Below, piece after piece: positions 11,530 to 22,204 of a stretch of 64,000 nucleotides of DNA (positions are counted from its first letter, which is position 1; every line of letters starts with the position of its first letter). The translations under genes were made by a program, and so were the position numbers. The DNA comes from Dendrolimus kikuchii (taxonomy: Eukaryota > Arthropoda > Insecta > Lepidoptera > Lasiocampidae): contig CM034392.1 in NCBI GenBank assembly GCA_019925095.2, positions 19,076,387-19,140,386 on the forward strand, read 5' to 3'. The notes under the pieces are model-generated. The model searched no databases. It was not told the DNA's origin and worked only from the letters and a program-made list of their open reading frames with translations.

Positions 11530-11789
11530 GACAAAGATGTCAAGTGTCAACGAGTATTGTTAAAGTTTTATTTAGCCTACCGCCAACTTATTAATTTTAA
11601 TTATTTAATTTTTAATTTTGTTTATGGTTATTATTTAATCTATGGGAGCCTAATCTAATTTACTACCGCTTCGCAACATGTTATGGCTTGAAGAGAAGAA
11701 GCGGCGCAAGAAACTCTTCAGCAAACATGCCTAGCTCTAATAATTTTATATAATATTAAAATGGGTGGAAGGAAAAATAAAAGTAATTA

Positions 11790-12395
11790 TCAGTCAAGTT
11801 GGTTTGTGTTCCGTTGTACGCAGAAAGAGCTCACAGTGTCTTGAGGTCTGGCAGCTGGTTTTTGCTGGGTTTGGGTCTTAATAGTTTTGATAATTGGATC
11901 CCAAACAGGTGGTACTTGCCAACCATCTTCTCTATTGAAATTTGGGTGTTTTTTGATTTCAATAGCCTCACGCATCATTCTAGGTATGAAACGATTCTCT
12001 TTCGCGAGGATTTGTGGGTTATCGAATCTGATGTAGTGGTTGGGTTTATCCAGCGTGTGTTCACTGATCGCAGACTTCGTAGACCTTGCGTGTTTCATGT
12101 CAGCAATGTGTTCTTTTACTCGTGTTTTTATGCTCCTCTTTGTTTGCCCAATGTATGACAATCCACACTCACAATCAAGCTTGTAAACCCCTGCATCCTG
12201 GAGTGGGATATTGCATTTCACAGGTCTCAGAAATTGGGTAATCTTTTTCTGCGGCTTGAAATATGTTTTGATTGAAGCTCGCCTGAGGATGTGACCAATT
12301 CTGTCTGTGACCCCCTTGATGTAGGGTAGGGTAGCAGGGCACCGCTCAACTGAAGGTGGTTTGGGGCCTTTGTGACATTGGTGTGGAGTCTTCAA
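11790..12395 (-). CDS. Penelope-like element ORF, C-terminal GIY-YIG endonuclease (5'-truncated)
   Basis: The 201-codon open frame holds GVYKLDCECGLSYIGQTKRS, the GIY-YIG core as GVY ... YIG. It is followed by R-x(3)-H (TRVKEHIADMKH), the catalytic-region Arg and His, and ...SAISEHTL...N-H-x-I. The reverse transcriptase that should precede it is missing. The frame begins at the fusion with the inverted arm, so the first Met is fortuitous. The endonuclease normally nicks target DNA to prime reverse transcription. The last 33 codons are repeated, inverted, at 12396-12494. It cannot act alone without the RT domain. Confidence 0.85.
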   Translation of the reverse strand: MKTPHQCHKGPKPPSVERCPATLPYIKGVTDRIGHILRRASIKTYFKPQKKITQFLRPVKCNIPLQDAGVYKLDCECGLSYIGQTKRSIKTRVKEHIADMKHARSTKSAISEHTLDKPNHYIRFDNPQILAKENRFIPRMMREAIEIKKHPNFNREDGWQVPPVWDPIIKTIKTQTQQKPAARPQDTVSSFCVQRNTNQLD

Positions 12396-12752
12396 AACTA
12401 TTAAGACCCAAACCCAGCAAAAACCAGCTGCCAGACCTCAAGACACTGTGAGCTCTTTCTGCGTACAACGGAACACAAACCAACTTGACTGATAATTACT
12501 TTTATTTTTCCTTCCACCCATTTTAATATTATATAAAATGATTAGAGCTAGGCATGTTTGCTGAAGAGTTTCTTGCGCCGCTTCTTCTCTTCAAGCCATA
12601 ACATGTTGCGAAGCGGTAGTAAATTAGATTAGGCTCCCATAGATTAAATAATAACCATAAACAAAATTAAAAATTAAATAATTAAAATTAATAAGTTGGC
12701 GGTAGGCTAAATAAAACTTTAACAATACTCGTTGACACTTGACATCTTTGTC

Positions 12753-12794
12753 TTCCGTGATCACGGCCACTGAAAAGTGGCCGAAACGTCGGAA
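12753..12794 (+). ncRNA. Hammerhead-ribozyme-like motif (right arm)
   Basis: Identical inverted copy of the motif at 11488-11529, here on the plus strand. Confidence 0.55.
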
Positions 12795-12897
12795 AAACCA
12801 AAATCAAATAAAATTTACCGCGCTTAAAACCGTTAAAACGTAGTTTTATTATGTATACAAGTCGCGAAAACTTAAGAAAATATTATATATTTTAATG

Positions 12898-13070
12898 GTT
12901 TTAAACGCGGCATTTTATTTTATTATTATTCCGACGTTTGGCCACTTTTCAGTAGCCCTGATCACGGAAGACAAAGAAGTCAAGACGGATACTAAAAAGT
13001 GGCCAAATGGCGGAATAAAAATCAAATAAAATACCGCACTTAAAATCGTTAAAGCGTAGTTTTATTAAGA
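12898..13070 (-). repeat. Older Penelope terminal-repeat remnant
   Basis: It shares with the palindromic element the words 'gttttaaacgcgg', 'ccgacgtttggccacttttcag' and 'aaaataccgc'. It is homologous by tandem duplication to 21525-21700. It retains the hammerhead-like core (12939-12969, minus). Confidence 0.65.
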
Positions 13071-13142
13071 ACTTTATTTTAAATATTAAATTTTAATAGT
13101 TTTATCTTTCCTTTACTTAAATAAAATTAAAAAATAGTGACA

Positions 13143-13325
13143 TTAAACAAAAAAGGACATAACTTTGTAGGTAGGAAGGGCAGATATTTTTTTTCTCACT
13201 GGGTTTGTAACCGTTAACGAAGTTTCTTTAAGAGAGGTGGTCTCTTCTCTCTTCTTAGCTTGTTTAGCAGCCGTTTGGACATCCTCGACTTCGTAAGGTA
13301 ATACAATACGGTCACTATCAGTCAT
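13143..13325 (-). pseudogene. Peptide family copy B exon 2, C-terminal motif lost
   Basis: The exon edge and acceptor are kept (TTTTTTTAG|AAAATGACTG). The N-terminus M-T-D-S-D-R-I-V-L-P-Y-E-V-E-D matches copies A and D. The end (KKISALPTYKVMSFFV) has no CPxG/CREV block. Its candidate promoter (15517 upstream) has lost the TATA box. The ORF is intact for 60 codons, so expression cannot be excluded, but I judge it decayed. Confidence 0.5.
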
Positions 13326-13529
13326 TTTCTAAAAAAAATAAACACGTTAATACACAATGGAAGGAAAAATTTGCTTAACAACTATGACATGAGTGTATTT
13401 GTGATTGACTGAATTGGAGCATGTGTCTGTGCGATAAGTTTGGATCCGCTATATTCAACCTGCGGCTCGCCGAGCATTCGGGTGGCCCGCCTGACTAGGT
13501 CTAGTTGTAGGTACCTACATATATACATC

Positions 13530-13655
13530 CCTATCCCTATTAATAATATAAGTGCGAAAGTAACTCTGTCTGTCTGTTACGCTTTCACGGAATAACTACT
13601 GGACTGATTTGGCTGAAACTATACCTATATATATATATATATATATACGAGGGTG
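13530..13655 (+). repeat. Dispersed repeat with (TA)n tract
   Basis: 'ccctattaataatataagtgcgaaagtaactctgtctgtctg' words followed by 'ggctgaaact' and (AT)n recur at 43590-43700. Confidence 0.6.
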
Positions 13656-13862
13656 GTCTGAAAAGTTTCGGACTTAACAAATACGATACGATATACGATA
13701 CGAGACCTTTTTTCAGTTTTTTTTCAACATAGTCTCCTTGTAACTCTACACACTTCTCCCAGCGATGCTCCCATCTCTGTATATATATCATCTCGTATAT
13801 ATTAGACTATACCAGAAAAATCGATTATATATTTTAATATATCGAAAATAGTATTTGGGGTC

Positions 13863-14250
13863 CCAAAAAAACTTATTGTGAGAATTTAGAAGGCAATTTC
13901 TGCAAGTCTTCCCTACCGCCTCTGCATGGACCTGACGGTTCACTAGCCAATTCCGCAAAAGAGAAAGCCGATCTTTTGTGCTCTCTTTTTGCGTTGAATT
14001 CTTACTTAGAGGAGAACCAGCTTTTAAATGACCGCCAATACGGTTTTCGTTACGGACGGAGTGCTGGTGATCTTTTAGTGTACCTGGCTCACCAATGGGC
14101 AGCCGCTATTGAGAGTAAGGGGGAAGCATTGGCAGTAAGCCTGGATATTGCAAAAGCCTTTGATCGGGTCTGGCATAAGGCACTTCTATCGAAGCTCCCC
14201 AGTTATGGACTCCCCGAGGGATTGTGCGCGTGGGTGGCCAATATCTAGCA
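13863..14250 (+). mobile_element. LINE reverse-transcriptase fragment (CR1/jockey-like)
   Basis: The frame from 13976 carries LNDRQYGFRYGRSAGDLLVY, then SLDIAKAFDRVWH (RT motif A, with catalytic Asp) and LPSYGLPEGLCAWV. It is the same family as the LINE at 2385-4850 but in a less damaged stretch. It is broken on both sides. Confidence 0.8.
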
Positions 14251-14415
14251 TAAAAATAGGATACTTTTTATCCCGGAAAATGCATAGATATATGTAAAGG
14301 TTATCCCAGAAAGTAGGATAGTTTTTTTTTGTGATGTCACTTTGGTCATTTTTATAGTTTACAGATGATAGACGAGACGTAACACAGGCTACTACTTTTT
14401 ATCGTAAACATAGAA

Positions 14416-14685
14416 CTAGAACGGGTTGAAATAGGGGATGAAAGTTTTTTTTATTAAATAGGTTCGCGTTTGACCACGATCACGTCTAATGCCGGACGAT
14501 GATGCGGTCGAAGATGGAGCACGCCTACCTAGATAGCACTTATTCACACGAGACTTGAAGATACCCGGATTGTACTTTTCGGGAAACACGGACTCTGGTA
14601 GTGCATTCCACAATTCTGTCGCACGTAGAAGCAACGTAAAGGCGAAACGTTGACGTTTAGACAGGTAGTTCGTATGGGACACCAA
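14416..14685 (-). mobile_element. LINE C-terminal fragment (same family)
   Basis: The minus-strand frame contains ATELWNALPESVFPEKYN and FKSRVNKCYLGRRAPSSTA, the typical C-terminus of lepidopteran CR1/jockey-like ORF2. It lies next to, but opposite, the RT fragment at 13863. Confidence 0.75.
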
Positions 14686-15516
14686 TTATTTCTCAAGTTT
14701 ATAGATATAAAAATTCTTTATTTATAAAAAATGCAATAGTAACTCGGTCTATCTATCTATTAAAACTACTGGAGTACTGGATCGGCTTTGCTGTAATTTT
14801 GTACATATGTAGTTTTCATACCGAAAATGGACAAATATACTTTTCATCCCGGGAGTTGGGATAGTTTGCGATATAAAAAAAAGTGAATCTTCGGCAAATA
14901 CTACTAACATAAAAATTTAATACAATATAACCTGTAGTCATTCTTGCTCTTTAAACAAGAGGCACGGTATGTGTATATAAATGCAATAAGTCACCGATAT
15001 TTCACAACGCCATATCATGCTGTCGTCACTTTAAATTGTAATAACGCAGAATTATTGGATAAGTTGATCGATTGTAAAAACAACAACCTTGAAATTTTAC
15101 TTAAAGAAAAATGGAATGAAAAGAAATAAGTAGAATTTTGGAGCTTTATGCCCTAAAAAATTTTAATTTGCCTAAATAACAGTATGCGCGTCACTCTAAT
15201 CTAAGGCGGATTAGTGGGTTTCACGCATGGGTTATCTTCATATTCTGGTTTTCACACGAAGTTTTGCGTCGACTTTAACAAGTCATAATTTCAACAATGT
15301 GCACATTAGATCCAACCTAGACCTACGACACAAATAAAATGCGGACGCCCTTGCCAATATCATGCTAAGATTTAATTCTACTATTTTAAAAACTCAGTGA
15401 AAAGCCTTTAAAAGTATTAATTTGTGTAAATTGTGTTAAAATTAACTTTAAATATGATAATGATTCAAAAGTACTTAACAAGATAAAAAGTTGAATTAAT
15501 CAGAAAAATAACTTAC

Positions 15517-15590
15517 AATTAAGATTGGACAAAAAAGCGTTTATGGGCGCGTTGCTCAGTAGAAGGTTAAAGTCAAGTGAGCCCGGTACA
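15517..15590 (-). other. Paralogous first-exon remnant of copy B
   Basis: It keeps the donor (ATT|GTAAGTTATT) and the conserved CTTCTACTGAG segment. The TATATAA present in A and D is replaced (TTCTTTAGAG on the plus strand). This fits loss of promoter function. Confidence 0.45.
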
Positions 15591-16037
15591 AAAACCTGCT
15601 TTGGTTCTTTAGAGTCAAAGAAAAAAATCACCTCTACTCGTGTATCTCCCATACACACATTCACTAATTAAATTATTATGAAAACTGGAAATTTGTATAA
15701 TAAATTTTCTATATAATGTTTCTTTCAATATATAGCGTGTATTGGAACTCGCACCTTGATTTAGGTAACTTTTACTATCTATACGAAAATTACACTTTTT
15801 TTATGATTATATTCGGTTGAGAAATAAGTGGGAACTAACATGAAGACAAGAACAAAACACAAAATAACGGCGCAGTGGCGACACTGAGGCGCAACGGTGC
15901 CGTCTCGATTAGGTGCAGCGGTTCCTGATACATAAGAACCTTTAGCTACGTGCACATTATGATTTATGGTTACAGTAGGGTGCAACGGTTACGGTTACGG
16001 CTCGCAGGTGAGTACATGGCTTTAAAAAACTCGAACA

Positions 16038-16327
16038 TACATACATACATACATACATACATAACTTCACGCCAGTTCCCTTGCGGGGTAGGCACGAACA
16101 ACAGAGTGCCATTTAGGCTTATTCTTACACACCTCACTTGCCTCTTTGACATTCATAACTCTTGTCATGCAAGCTCGTCTGTTCTTAAGGCTCCTGACAT
16201 CACCTTCTGCTAGTACACGATGAATTTGATCATGGAAGGTGTGTCGTGGCCTTCCACGACTTCTGCATCCATCCACTTTTGCATTGTATATCTGTTTAGT
16301 CATTCTTTCATCATGCATTCTTTCCAC
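16038..16327 (-). mobile_element. RTE-clade LINE 3' end with 10-bp target duplication
   Basis: Target duplication AACTCGAACA at 16028-16037 and 16328-16337. The minus-strand frame carries the same [12 protein letters not shown] ... ARELA C-terminus, next to a (CATA)n tract. Confidence 0.88.
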
Positions 16328-16434
16328 AACTCGAACAACCGTTAATAATATACATAAACAATCAGCCATAAGGTGTATTCACAATTTAATAACAACCTTC
16401 GAAATCCCTGGCACAGACGCTATTCGTTATGTAC

Positions 16435-17114
16435 TAGGGATGGGCCGAATGTGGTTTAAACCGAATACGAACTTCGACCGAATATTCGGTAAAATTAATA
16501 ATTCGGCCGAACTTCGGTTTCATGTCCCCGCGCGTTCTTGAAAGCAACACGTCGTGACTTGATAATATCGAATCTTTGACGTTTTTCTAAGTCTCTGTTA
16601 ATAAGACCGTTTTTGTATAGTTTGTAAAAAAGTGATTTAAACCAAAATTAAAGTTGTAATTGCTGATGTCCGTTAGAAATGTTTTTTTTAAATTCAAGTT
16701 ACGCGTTATAATTAGGCAGTTACACTACTTACTGGTGAGATTTTCAGAAGAATTAGAAGATACTATTTTTATGTCATGTTTGTTTTAGTTTGATGTCTAT
16801 TTAATTAGGCAAAGATTTTTAAGGCTCTTTCATTAAGAAGAACTAATTTAATTTTTATCACATTGCAAGTTAAGGTTTTACATGTTCCTAATTAAAATAA
16901 ATGACCGTGAATATATAATGGCCTAATTTTATTTTACGTTTATGATAGATACAATTTCTATTAATTTCAGTCAAATAGTGCAAGTAGGTATTTTTTTCTT
17001 TTTCTTGCACCGAATGTTCGGCATTTAAACCGATTTTCGGCCGAAATCCGAAGTTCGGCTCAAGCTGCCGAATTCGGTCAAACCGAATGTAAAACGAATT
17101 TCGGCCCATCCTTA
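16435..17114. mobile_element. hAT-type MITE, 680 bp, 8-bp target duplication
   Basis: Termini TAGGGATGGGCCGAA and, reversed, TAAGGATGGGCCGAA, flanked by TTATGTAC at 16427-16434 and 17115-17122. Subterminal regions are full of CCGAA/TTCGG words. No transposase is seen. Units A and D have the uninterrupted site. Confidence 0.87.
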
Positions 17115-17504
17115 TTATGTACCCATTGAATTTTGAGATATCATTATTTATTTTCCCAACAAATATGGCTGGCTGAGTTAAGTTTCGTATACCTACCTCT
17201 TACATATTATTTATATTCTTGAAATTCTATAACAGTAGTTACTTATAATTAAATTAACCTATAAATGTTCCAGTTTCGGGCCTCCCTATTTCATTCAAAG
17301 CATATTAAAAAGTTTCACATATTGGTAATTTTTATTTACATATTTCCTCCCGAAATGTTCACCATTAGCACATAGTAATGTGTAAAGTAAAAAAACTGAC
17401 AATATGTGCATAGTTGAACAGCAAATTGCCTAAAAGGTACATGCTCTTGCCATGATACGAACTCGTGTTAGTAGAATGACACATTACTTGAACATATTAT
17501 ATTA

Positions 17505-17815
17505 TATATTATCCGTGCAGGAACGGAGAAAGAATACAATTTCCTGCGGCGACCTGTCGTAAGAGGAGACAAAACAACCCACAGCCATGTGGTAGGGTAT
17601 TTGCCCAACTGGATGGCGACCACCCTTGATCTAGAGTATGCCGCCATAACAACCTTGTGTTGTGTTCCGGCATTAGTGACCAGGTTCCAGTCTCCCTTAA
17701 GAGGGCAGCAGCGCATTTGTAGCACCTTTGGTGTTGCAAATGTCCATAGGCGATGGTAACCGCTTTCCATCCAGTGGGCCGTCTGCCTGTCTGCTGAACT
17801 TCTGCAATAAAAAAA
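17505..17815 (-). repeat. SINE-like dispersed repeat, near full length
   Basis: The plus strand starts 'tccgtgcaggaacggagaaag' and ends 'cagacaggcagacggcccac'-complement then an A-rich run. The family repeats at 26330, 41060, 41215, 42050, 44645 and 48190. Confidence 0.7.
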
Positions 17816-18045
17816 AAGAAAAAAACTTGAAAAAATGTAAAAAAGTGTCGGTGATCCTAAAATAAATAAATTACTTTAAGTACACTACATTTTTTTTTAT
17901 TTACCAAATGCGACAAACATATAACAAAAACAGTTAGTAATATGTACTTAGCTACAAATTTTATTTTAAAGTTACAAATAAAACTATTGATACAATAAGA
18001 ACAGAATCGTTTATTTCACATTAACAGGTATGTAGAGTTGCTAAT

Positions 18046-18228
18046 TAACCGTACCAGACTTCCCGGCAAACTCCATTCATCCATCTTTACCCATTTGTTG
18101 ACCTTTCGGGCAATTAGAGGTTTAATGGTTATATTCGAACACTCCATCTTAGTATAATTGCGATGAGTACCTTTATTGTCGGCAACTATAACTTTCGGTG
18201 ATTCAATGAGCGAACTTGGTGAAATTTT
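18046..18228 (-). pseudogene. CREVW peptide exon 2, decayed copy in unit B
   Basis: It aligns by eye with the intact exon at 28673-28849: same acceptor context (TTTTGCAG), VVADN-like block, NYTKM, and AATAAA at the same place (18010-18015, minus). A one-base deletion before the CPxG block and a 4-base insertion inside it shift the frame, and the stop is lost. No signal-peptide exon was found upstream; the region is occupied by transposons. Confidence 0.7.
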
Positions 18229-18830
18229 CTGCAAAAGATATAAAATGAATTTTAAGCCATATTTAGCCCATTAATAAAAAGGCGGAGTCTCGGACTCTCA
18301 AAGTGAAGCCGGTTAAAAGGTGCTGATAGCCGAATTAGTACGCATACGGATAAAGGTGGAAACGGTTCTAGGACAAACATAACTATTAACCACATTAACT
18401 TAAACCAGTTGCATATTACACTAGCGGTTCCTACAGAGATTGTTCTGCCCTGAAAAAATAAAAATGTAGAACCAGATTCCAGCGCCACCTAGCGGGTGTA
18501 ATTGTACATTTAAATTATCCCGGGACCCACTCAAACACAAATAGTGTTTTTTACACCTTAGGTATTTATTGGTTAATTGAAGTTTTAATAGGGATACTTA
18601 GGCCCGCTTGCACAACGATCGTCTTTAAATCAAATTTAGTTAATTATATTAAACTGCCTAAATACGTTTTACACAAAACGTATTTAAGATGTCTTGGATA
18701 AGGCGGTCTCCCATGTTATTTAGCTAAATGTATTTACGCCGTCGGTAAAACAGCCAGATGTGTTTCGTTTCACGCGGCGATCCATATTTTCGAACAAACA
18801 CACGAAATTTAGCTTTAATGTTAGTTATTT

Positions 18831-19040
18831 ACATACATACATAACTTCACGCCAGTTCCCTTGCGGGGTAGGCACGAACAACAGAGCGCCATTTAGGCTT
18901 ATTCTTACACACCTCACTTGCTTCTTTGACATTCATAACTCTTGTCATGCACGCTCGTCTGTTCTTAAGGCTCCTGACACCACCTACTGCTAGTACACGA
19001 TCAATTTGATCATGGAAGGTGTGTTGTGGCCTTCCACGAC
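18831..19040 (-). mobile_element. RTE-clade LINE 3' end with 10-bp target duplication
   Basis: TTAGTTATTT at 18821-18830 and 19041-19050. Short (CATA)n tail then the conserved C-terminal coding sequence, heavily 5'-truncated. Confidence 0.87.
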
Positions 19041-19383
19041 TTAGTTATTTCTTGCGTAAAAAGGGATTTTAGTTGGCCAATGTCAACTTGACATTTAAAA
19101 TTTCGTTCGTTAGGTTAGGTTTACTTCGGAATTTTTGGCGGCAACCTGAAGAATGATTGTTTGCTGTGTTGTTTTATTTTCGATTTTATGGGTATTTAGC
19201 ATTGAGATAAATAATTAAAGCAAATAATATACGAGTGACAATATGTAATTGACTTTTTAATAACTTACAATTTCATAAAGAATATTAAGTATTAATTTAT
19301 GAAAACAGTTGTTGAAATGTTCTTTAATGCAGATATATGCTTTTGCATCTCTTGTTCAGGGTCCTTTTTATAATCAAAGAATT

Positions 19384-19665
19384 TTAGATAAAGATCACAG
19401 GTTTGTCTTCGCTGCTTCCATTATATAGGCGTTCTTGCTCATCACATACTTCTTTAGCGCTTTTATATCGTATAATTTGTTCTAGAATCTCATCCGTCAT
19501 GTTTGTCGTCATCAGAGTTAAAACGACACAGTCAATTTTTAGAAATTGTTGTAAATTTATTTCATATTTTGCTTTAGCATCTGCATCATCATATGATACA
19601 GGCTCGTCGAGCTTTTGAAGTTTTCCTTGCAAAATTTCTTCAGCGCCGGGTATTGCCCTACACAC
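19384..19665 (-). mobile_element. Copia-like gag fragment
   Basis: 93-codon minus-strand frame with an A-K-A-K-Y-E-I block, then LTLMTTNMTDEILEQI, SAKEVCDEQERLYNGSSEDK. This resembles the Ty1/copia gag domain (W...KDxKA ... TAKExWDxLxxxYE). Both ends are truncated and no protease or integrase is nearby. Confidence 0.6.
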
Positions 19666-20439
19666 TGTCTCAATACGATACCACTAATGCTTATAGTTTT
19701 TACCATCTAGGTGCAATATTTGTACTTTTGAAGCCTCTGCAATCGCCTTATCCATGGTGAATGTCAGGCCGAGTACAATGCTAGAATATTGTATTTATTC
19801 TTTCCAAGTTAAAATATCTTTACCGCATCCAAATCCTTAACTTTATTACTCTGCTACCATGTTAAAGTTTGTACGAATAATGGGTATTTAGAATTGAGAA
19901 AAATAATTAAAGCAAATAATATACGAGTGACAATTTGTAATTGACTTTTTAATAAGTAATAATTTCATAAAGAATAGTAAATATGAATTATGAAAAGAGG
20001 TTACTCGACATTTTTTTGTCCTTAAACGCGTTTAAGGCAGTTAAATACCCATTTTTGGATGATTAACTTTGACAGTTCTTTAAACATATTTACCGGTAAA
20101 TTTTGCGTTATGCAAGACGCTAATCGTATTTAAGGGTGTTAAATGCGTTTAGTGTTTCTTAAATAAATTTAAGGAACGTTATGCAAGCGGCCCTAATAGT
20201 CTATATTAATCGGGGATAATGTAGTTATTCTAATGGGGAAAGAATTTGTGAAATCGGTCCAGTCAGTTTCAGTTGACAAACACACTTTAAAAAAATGCTT
20301 CAGTTCATTTGACACTTTGTTTTCGTAGGCTCTGTCTATATTTTTAAATCGTCTGAGCCATGATACTACATACTTATGTTATAATTTTGTAGGTAGGTGG
20401 GGTTGAAATCTTGTAGAATTCAACCCCACGAAGACACAG

Positions 20440-20635
20440 GTCTGCGCATTCTCCGCAAAAAAACACCCTGCGTCACAGTTTCAAGAAACACCCCTTACCA
20501 TCTCTAATAGTATCGGTATCCTTGGTGTCGACAGCGCCCCTGGTATACCTAAAGTTCATAGGCGCCGGCGAACACTTTCCATCAGGTGGGTCGCTTGTCT
20601 GTTTGCCAGTTTAGGGTAATATAAAAAAATAGCAA
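20440..20635 (-). repeat. Degenerate SINE-like repeat
   Basis: 'cactttccatcaggtgggtcgcttgtctgtttgcc' words match the 3' part of the SINE-like family at 17505. Confidence 0.45.
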
Positions 20636-20659
20636 AGGCAGGTATTTAAAAATTTACTG

Positions 20660-20778
20660 GATTTGTAATCGTTGATGAAGCTTTCGCAGGAGTGGCGGTC
20701 ACTCTTCTCTTATTTGGCAGCCTCACAATTATCCTCAGTTTCGTCAGGGAATACAATACGGTCACTATCAGCCTTGTT
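20660..20778 (-). pseudogene. Peptide family copy C, remnant exon
   Basis: The acceptor TTTTAGAAC is retained, but the start codon is AAG instead of ATG. The block A-D-S-D-R-I-V-F-P-D-E-T-E-D is clear and a stop follows after about 20 codons. It is a remnant of an extra duplication between units B and D. Confidence 0.65.
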
Positions 20779-21524
20779 CTAAAACAGTAAATAAACTCAT
20801 AAGTACACAATCGACTTCAAGGAAAAATTTATATTAATTATCATAGTTGTAGAGAAAGGCGTCCTGAACAACATACTCAAAGTACTGATGGGTGAAGGTG
20901 GAGCTAAGGAAAGGGGTATATAAAAGTCCCTTTCTTCAAGATTTCGTGAATAATTCCAAAACTACACCCTAAAGCTAAAAATGGTTTTATACTAAAATAA
21001 TCTACATAAAATTTTTCACAACCAAAGATCCGAGACACTTTGTCGCTAGGATATTTGGCATTTATTATTATGTAGGAATAATATAATAAGTAATAGTTAT
21101 GGTAAGTTGTTTAAAAAATGCAATCAGGTACCTACATTTCGTAACGACCATATTGTTACGTTGTATTAGTAATGTCTTGTTCAATTTAAGTATGTACTGA
21201 ATTACTAAAGTCAAAACATAACCAGTTAGGATATGCTTATGTGTTTACGTACAAATTTTTGGCAGAAAATAAATTATTTCAAGCGAATTAAACACAAACA
21301 AATTCAATCTTAAATTAAACATTGAAAAAGGCAATTCTATAATTTCGGAGTAAGTATCTCTAGAAACTACGTGAGAGTCTAATCTTTCATAATAATACAA
21401 AAAAAGTTATTCTGAACACGCCATTTTTTACTTTAACCAGCCTTCCACCGAGATAAAAACAAAATCTAAGAATTTTAGTATGTTTTAAGTTTTCGCAACT
21501 AGTAGGTATAATAAAATTACGTTT

Positions 21525-21710
21525 AACTATTTTAAGCGCTGTATTTAATTTGATTTTTATTCCGACGTTTCAGCCACTGTTTAGTTGCCCTGATCACGGA
21601 AGATAAAATTAATTATCAAGACGGTTAATGAAAAGTGACCAAAACGTTGGAATAAAAATCAAATAAAATACCGCACTTTAAACCGTTAAAACGTAGTTTT
21701 ATTAAGATCT
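21525..21710 (-). repeat. Penelope terminal-repeat remnant in unit D
   Basis: Homologous to 12898-13070, retaining a hammerhead-like motif at 21560-21601 (minus) with GUGAUCA core, GAAAC box and GUC|GGAA. Confidence 0.6.
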
Positions 21711-21753
21711 TAATTTTAAAATTATGATATTGACTGTTTTGTCTTTCCATAAG

Positions 21754-21846
21754 TTAAATAAGATTATAAATAAGAGAGATTTGGTGATATTCACAAAAAA
21801 GGTTACAATTTAGCAGATAGGAAAGGCATATGCCTATCTTATCTGC

Positions 21847-21890
<44 letters not shown>

Positions 21891-22011
21891 TAATTACTGG
21901 TTTTGTAATCGTTGCTGGAGTTTCATCAGGAGTTTGGGGTACTTCTCTCTTCTTGAATTGTTTAGCATCCTCGACTTCGTTAGGGAATACAATACGGTCA
22001 CTGTCGGCCAT
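21754..22011 (-). CDS. Peptide family copy D exon 2, C-terminus replaced by an (AT)n-encoded tract
   Basis: The acceptor (TTGTTTTAG|AACATGGCC) and N-terminus M-A-D-S-D-R-I-V-F-P-N-E-V-E-D are conserved with A. The open frame then runs into a (TA)n microsatellite encoding alternating Ile-Tyr, and ends in an unrelated hydrophobic tail with no CPxG/CREV block. Its promoter (TATA at 26166-26172) and first exon (26077) look intact, so it may be transcribed. Whether the protein is functional is doubtful. It lacks a visible signal peptide. Confidence 0.45.
21808..21890. repeat. 23-bp palindrome plus (TA)n microsatellite
   Basis: ATTTAGCAGATAGGAAAGGCA pairs with the sequence immediately downstream (TGCC ... 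ATCTGCTAAAT), then about 45 bases of TA repeat. It lies in the copy D frame and in the region lost from copies B and C. Confidence 0.7.
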
Positions 22012-22204
22012 GTTCTAAAACAATAAATAGGCGTGTAAGTACACTATTGATTTAAAATAAAAATTTGGTTAACAACTTAGCCACGAATGTATTTGCGATT
22101 GACTGAATTGGAACATGTGTCTTTGCGATAAGCTCAGAACCGCTATACGGTCCAGACAACGAAGCAAAAATAGGCAGAAATAATTCGTGAGGAAGCCAAT
22201 TTGG

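Larger units (their letters stand above)
11431..12885 (-). mobile_element. Penelope-like element arranged as a long palindrome
   Basis: A 12-bp target duplication TATATTTTAATG flanks it (11419-11430, 12886-12897). The outer about 455 bp (11434-11890 and 12397-12853) are almost identical inverted copies of the element's 3' end: last codons, 3' UTR and terminal repeat. Between them lies the single-copy part of a GIY-YIG endonuclease gene on the minus strand. Penelope-like elements typically insert 5'-truncated with a partial inverted or direct copy (pseudo-LTR), which is what is seen. The near-identity of the arms suggests a young insertion. The RNA could fold into a long hairpin. Confidence 0.87.
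18601..20193. mobile_element. TA-flanked DNA element with 17-bp inverted ends
   Basis: The left end GGCCCGCTTGCACAACG and right end, reversed, GGGCCGCTTGCATAACG are both flanked by TA. No transposase frame is visible. The interior holds an RTE insertion (18831-19040), a copia-like gag fragment (19384-19665) and a pair of about 115-bp direct repeats (19193-19315 and 19888-20000). The superfamily is unclear (Tc1-like by TA; the ends look PIF/Harbinger-like). Confidence 0.6.
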
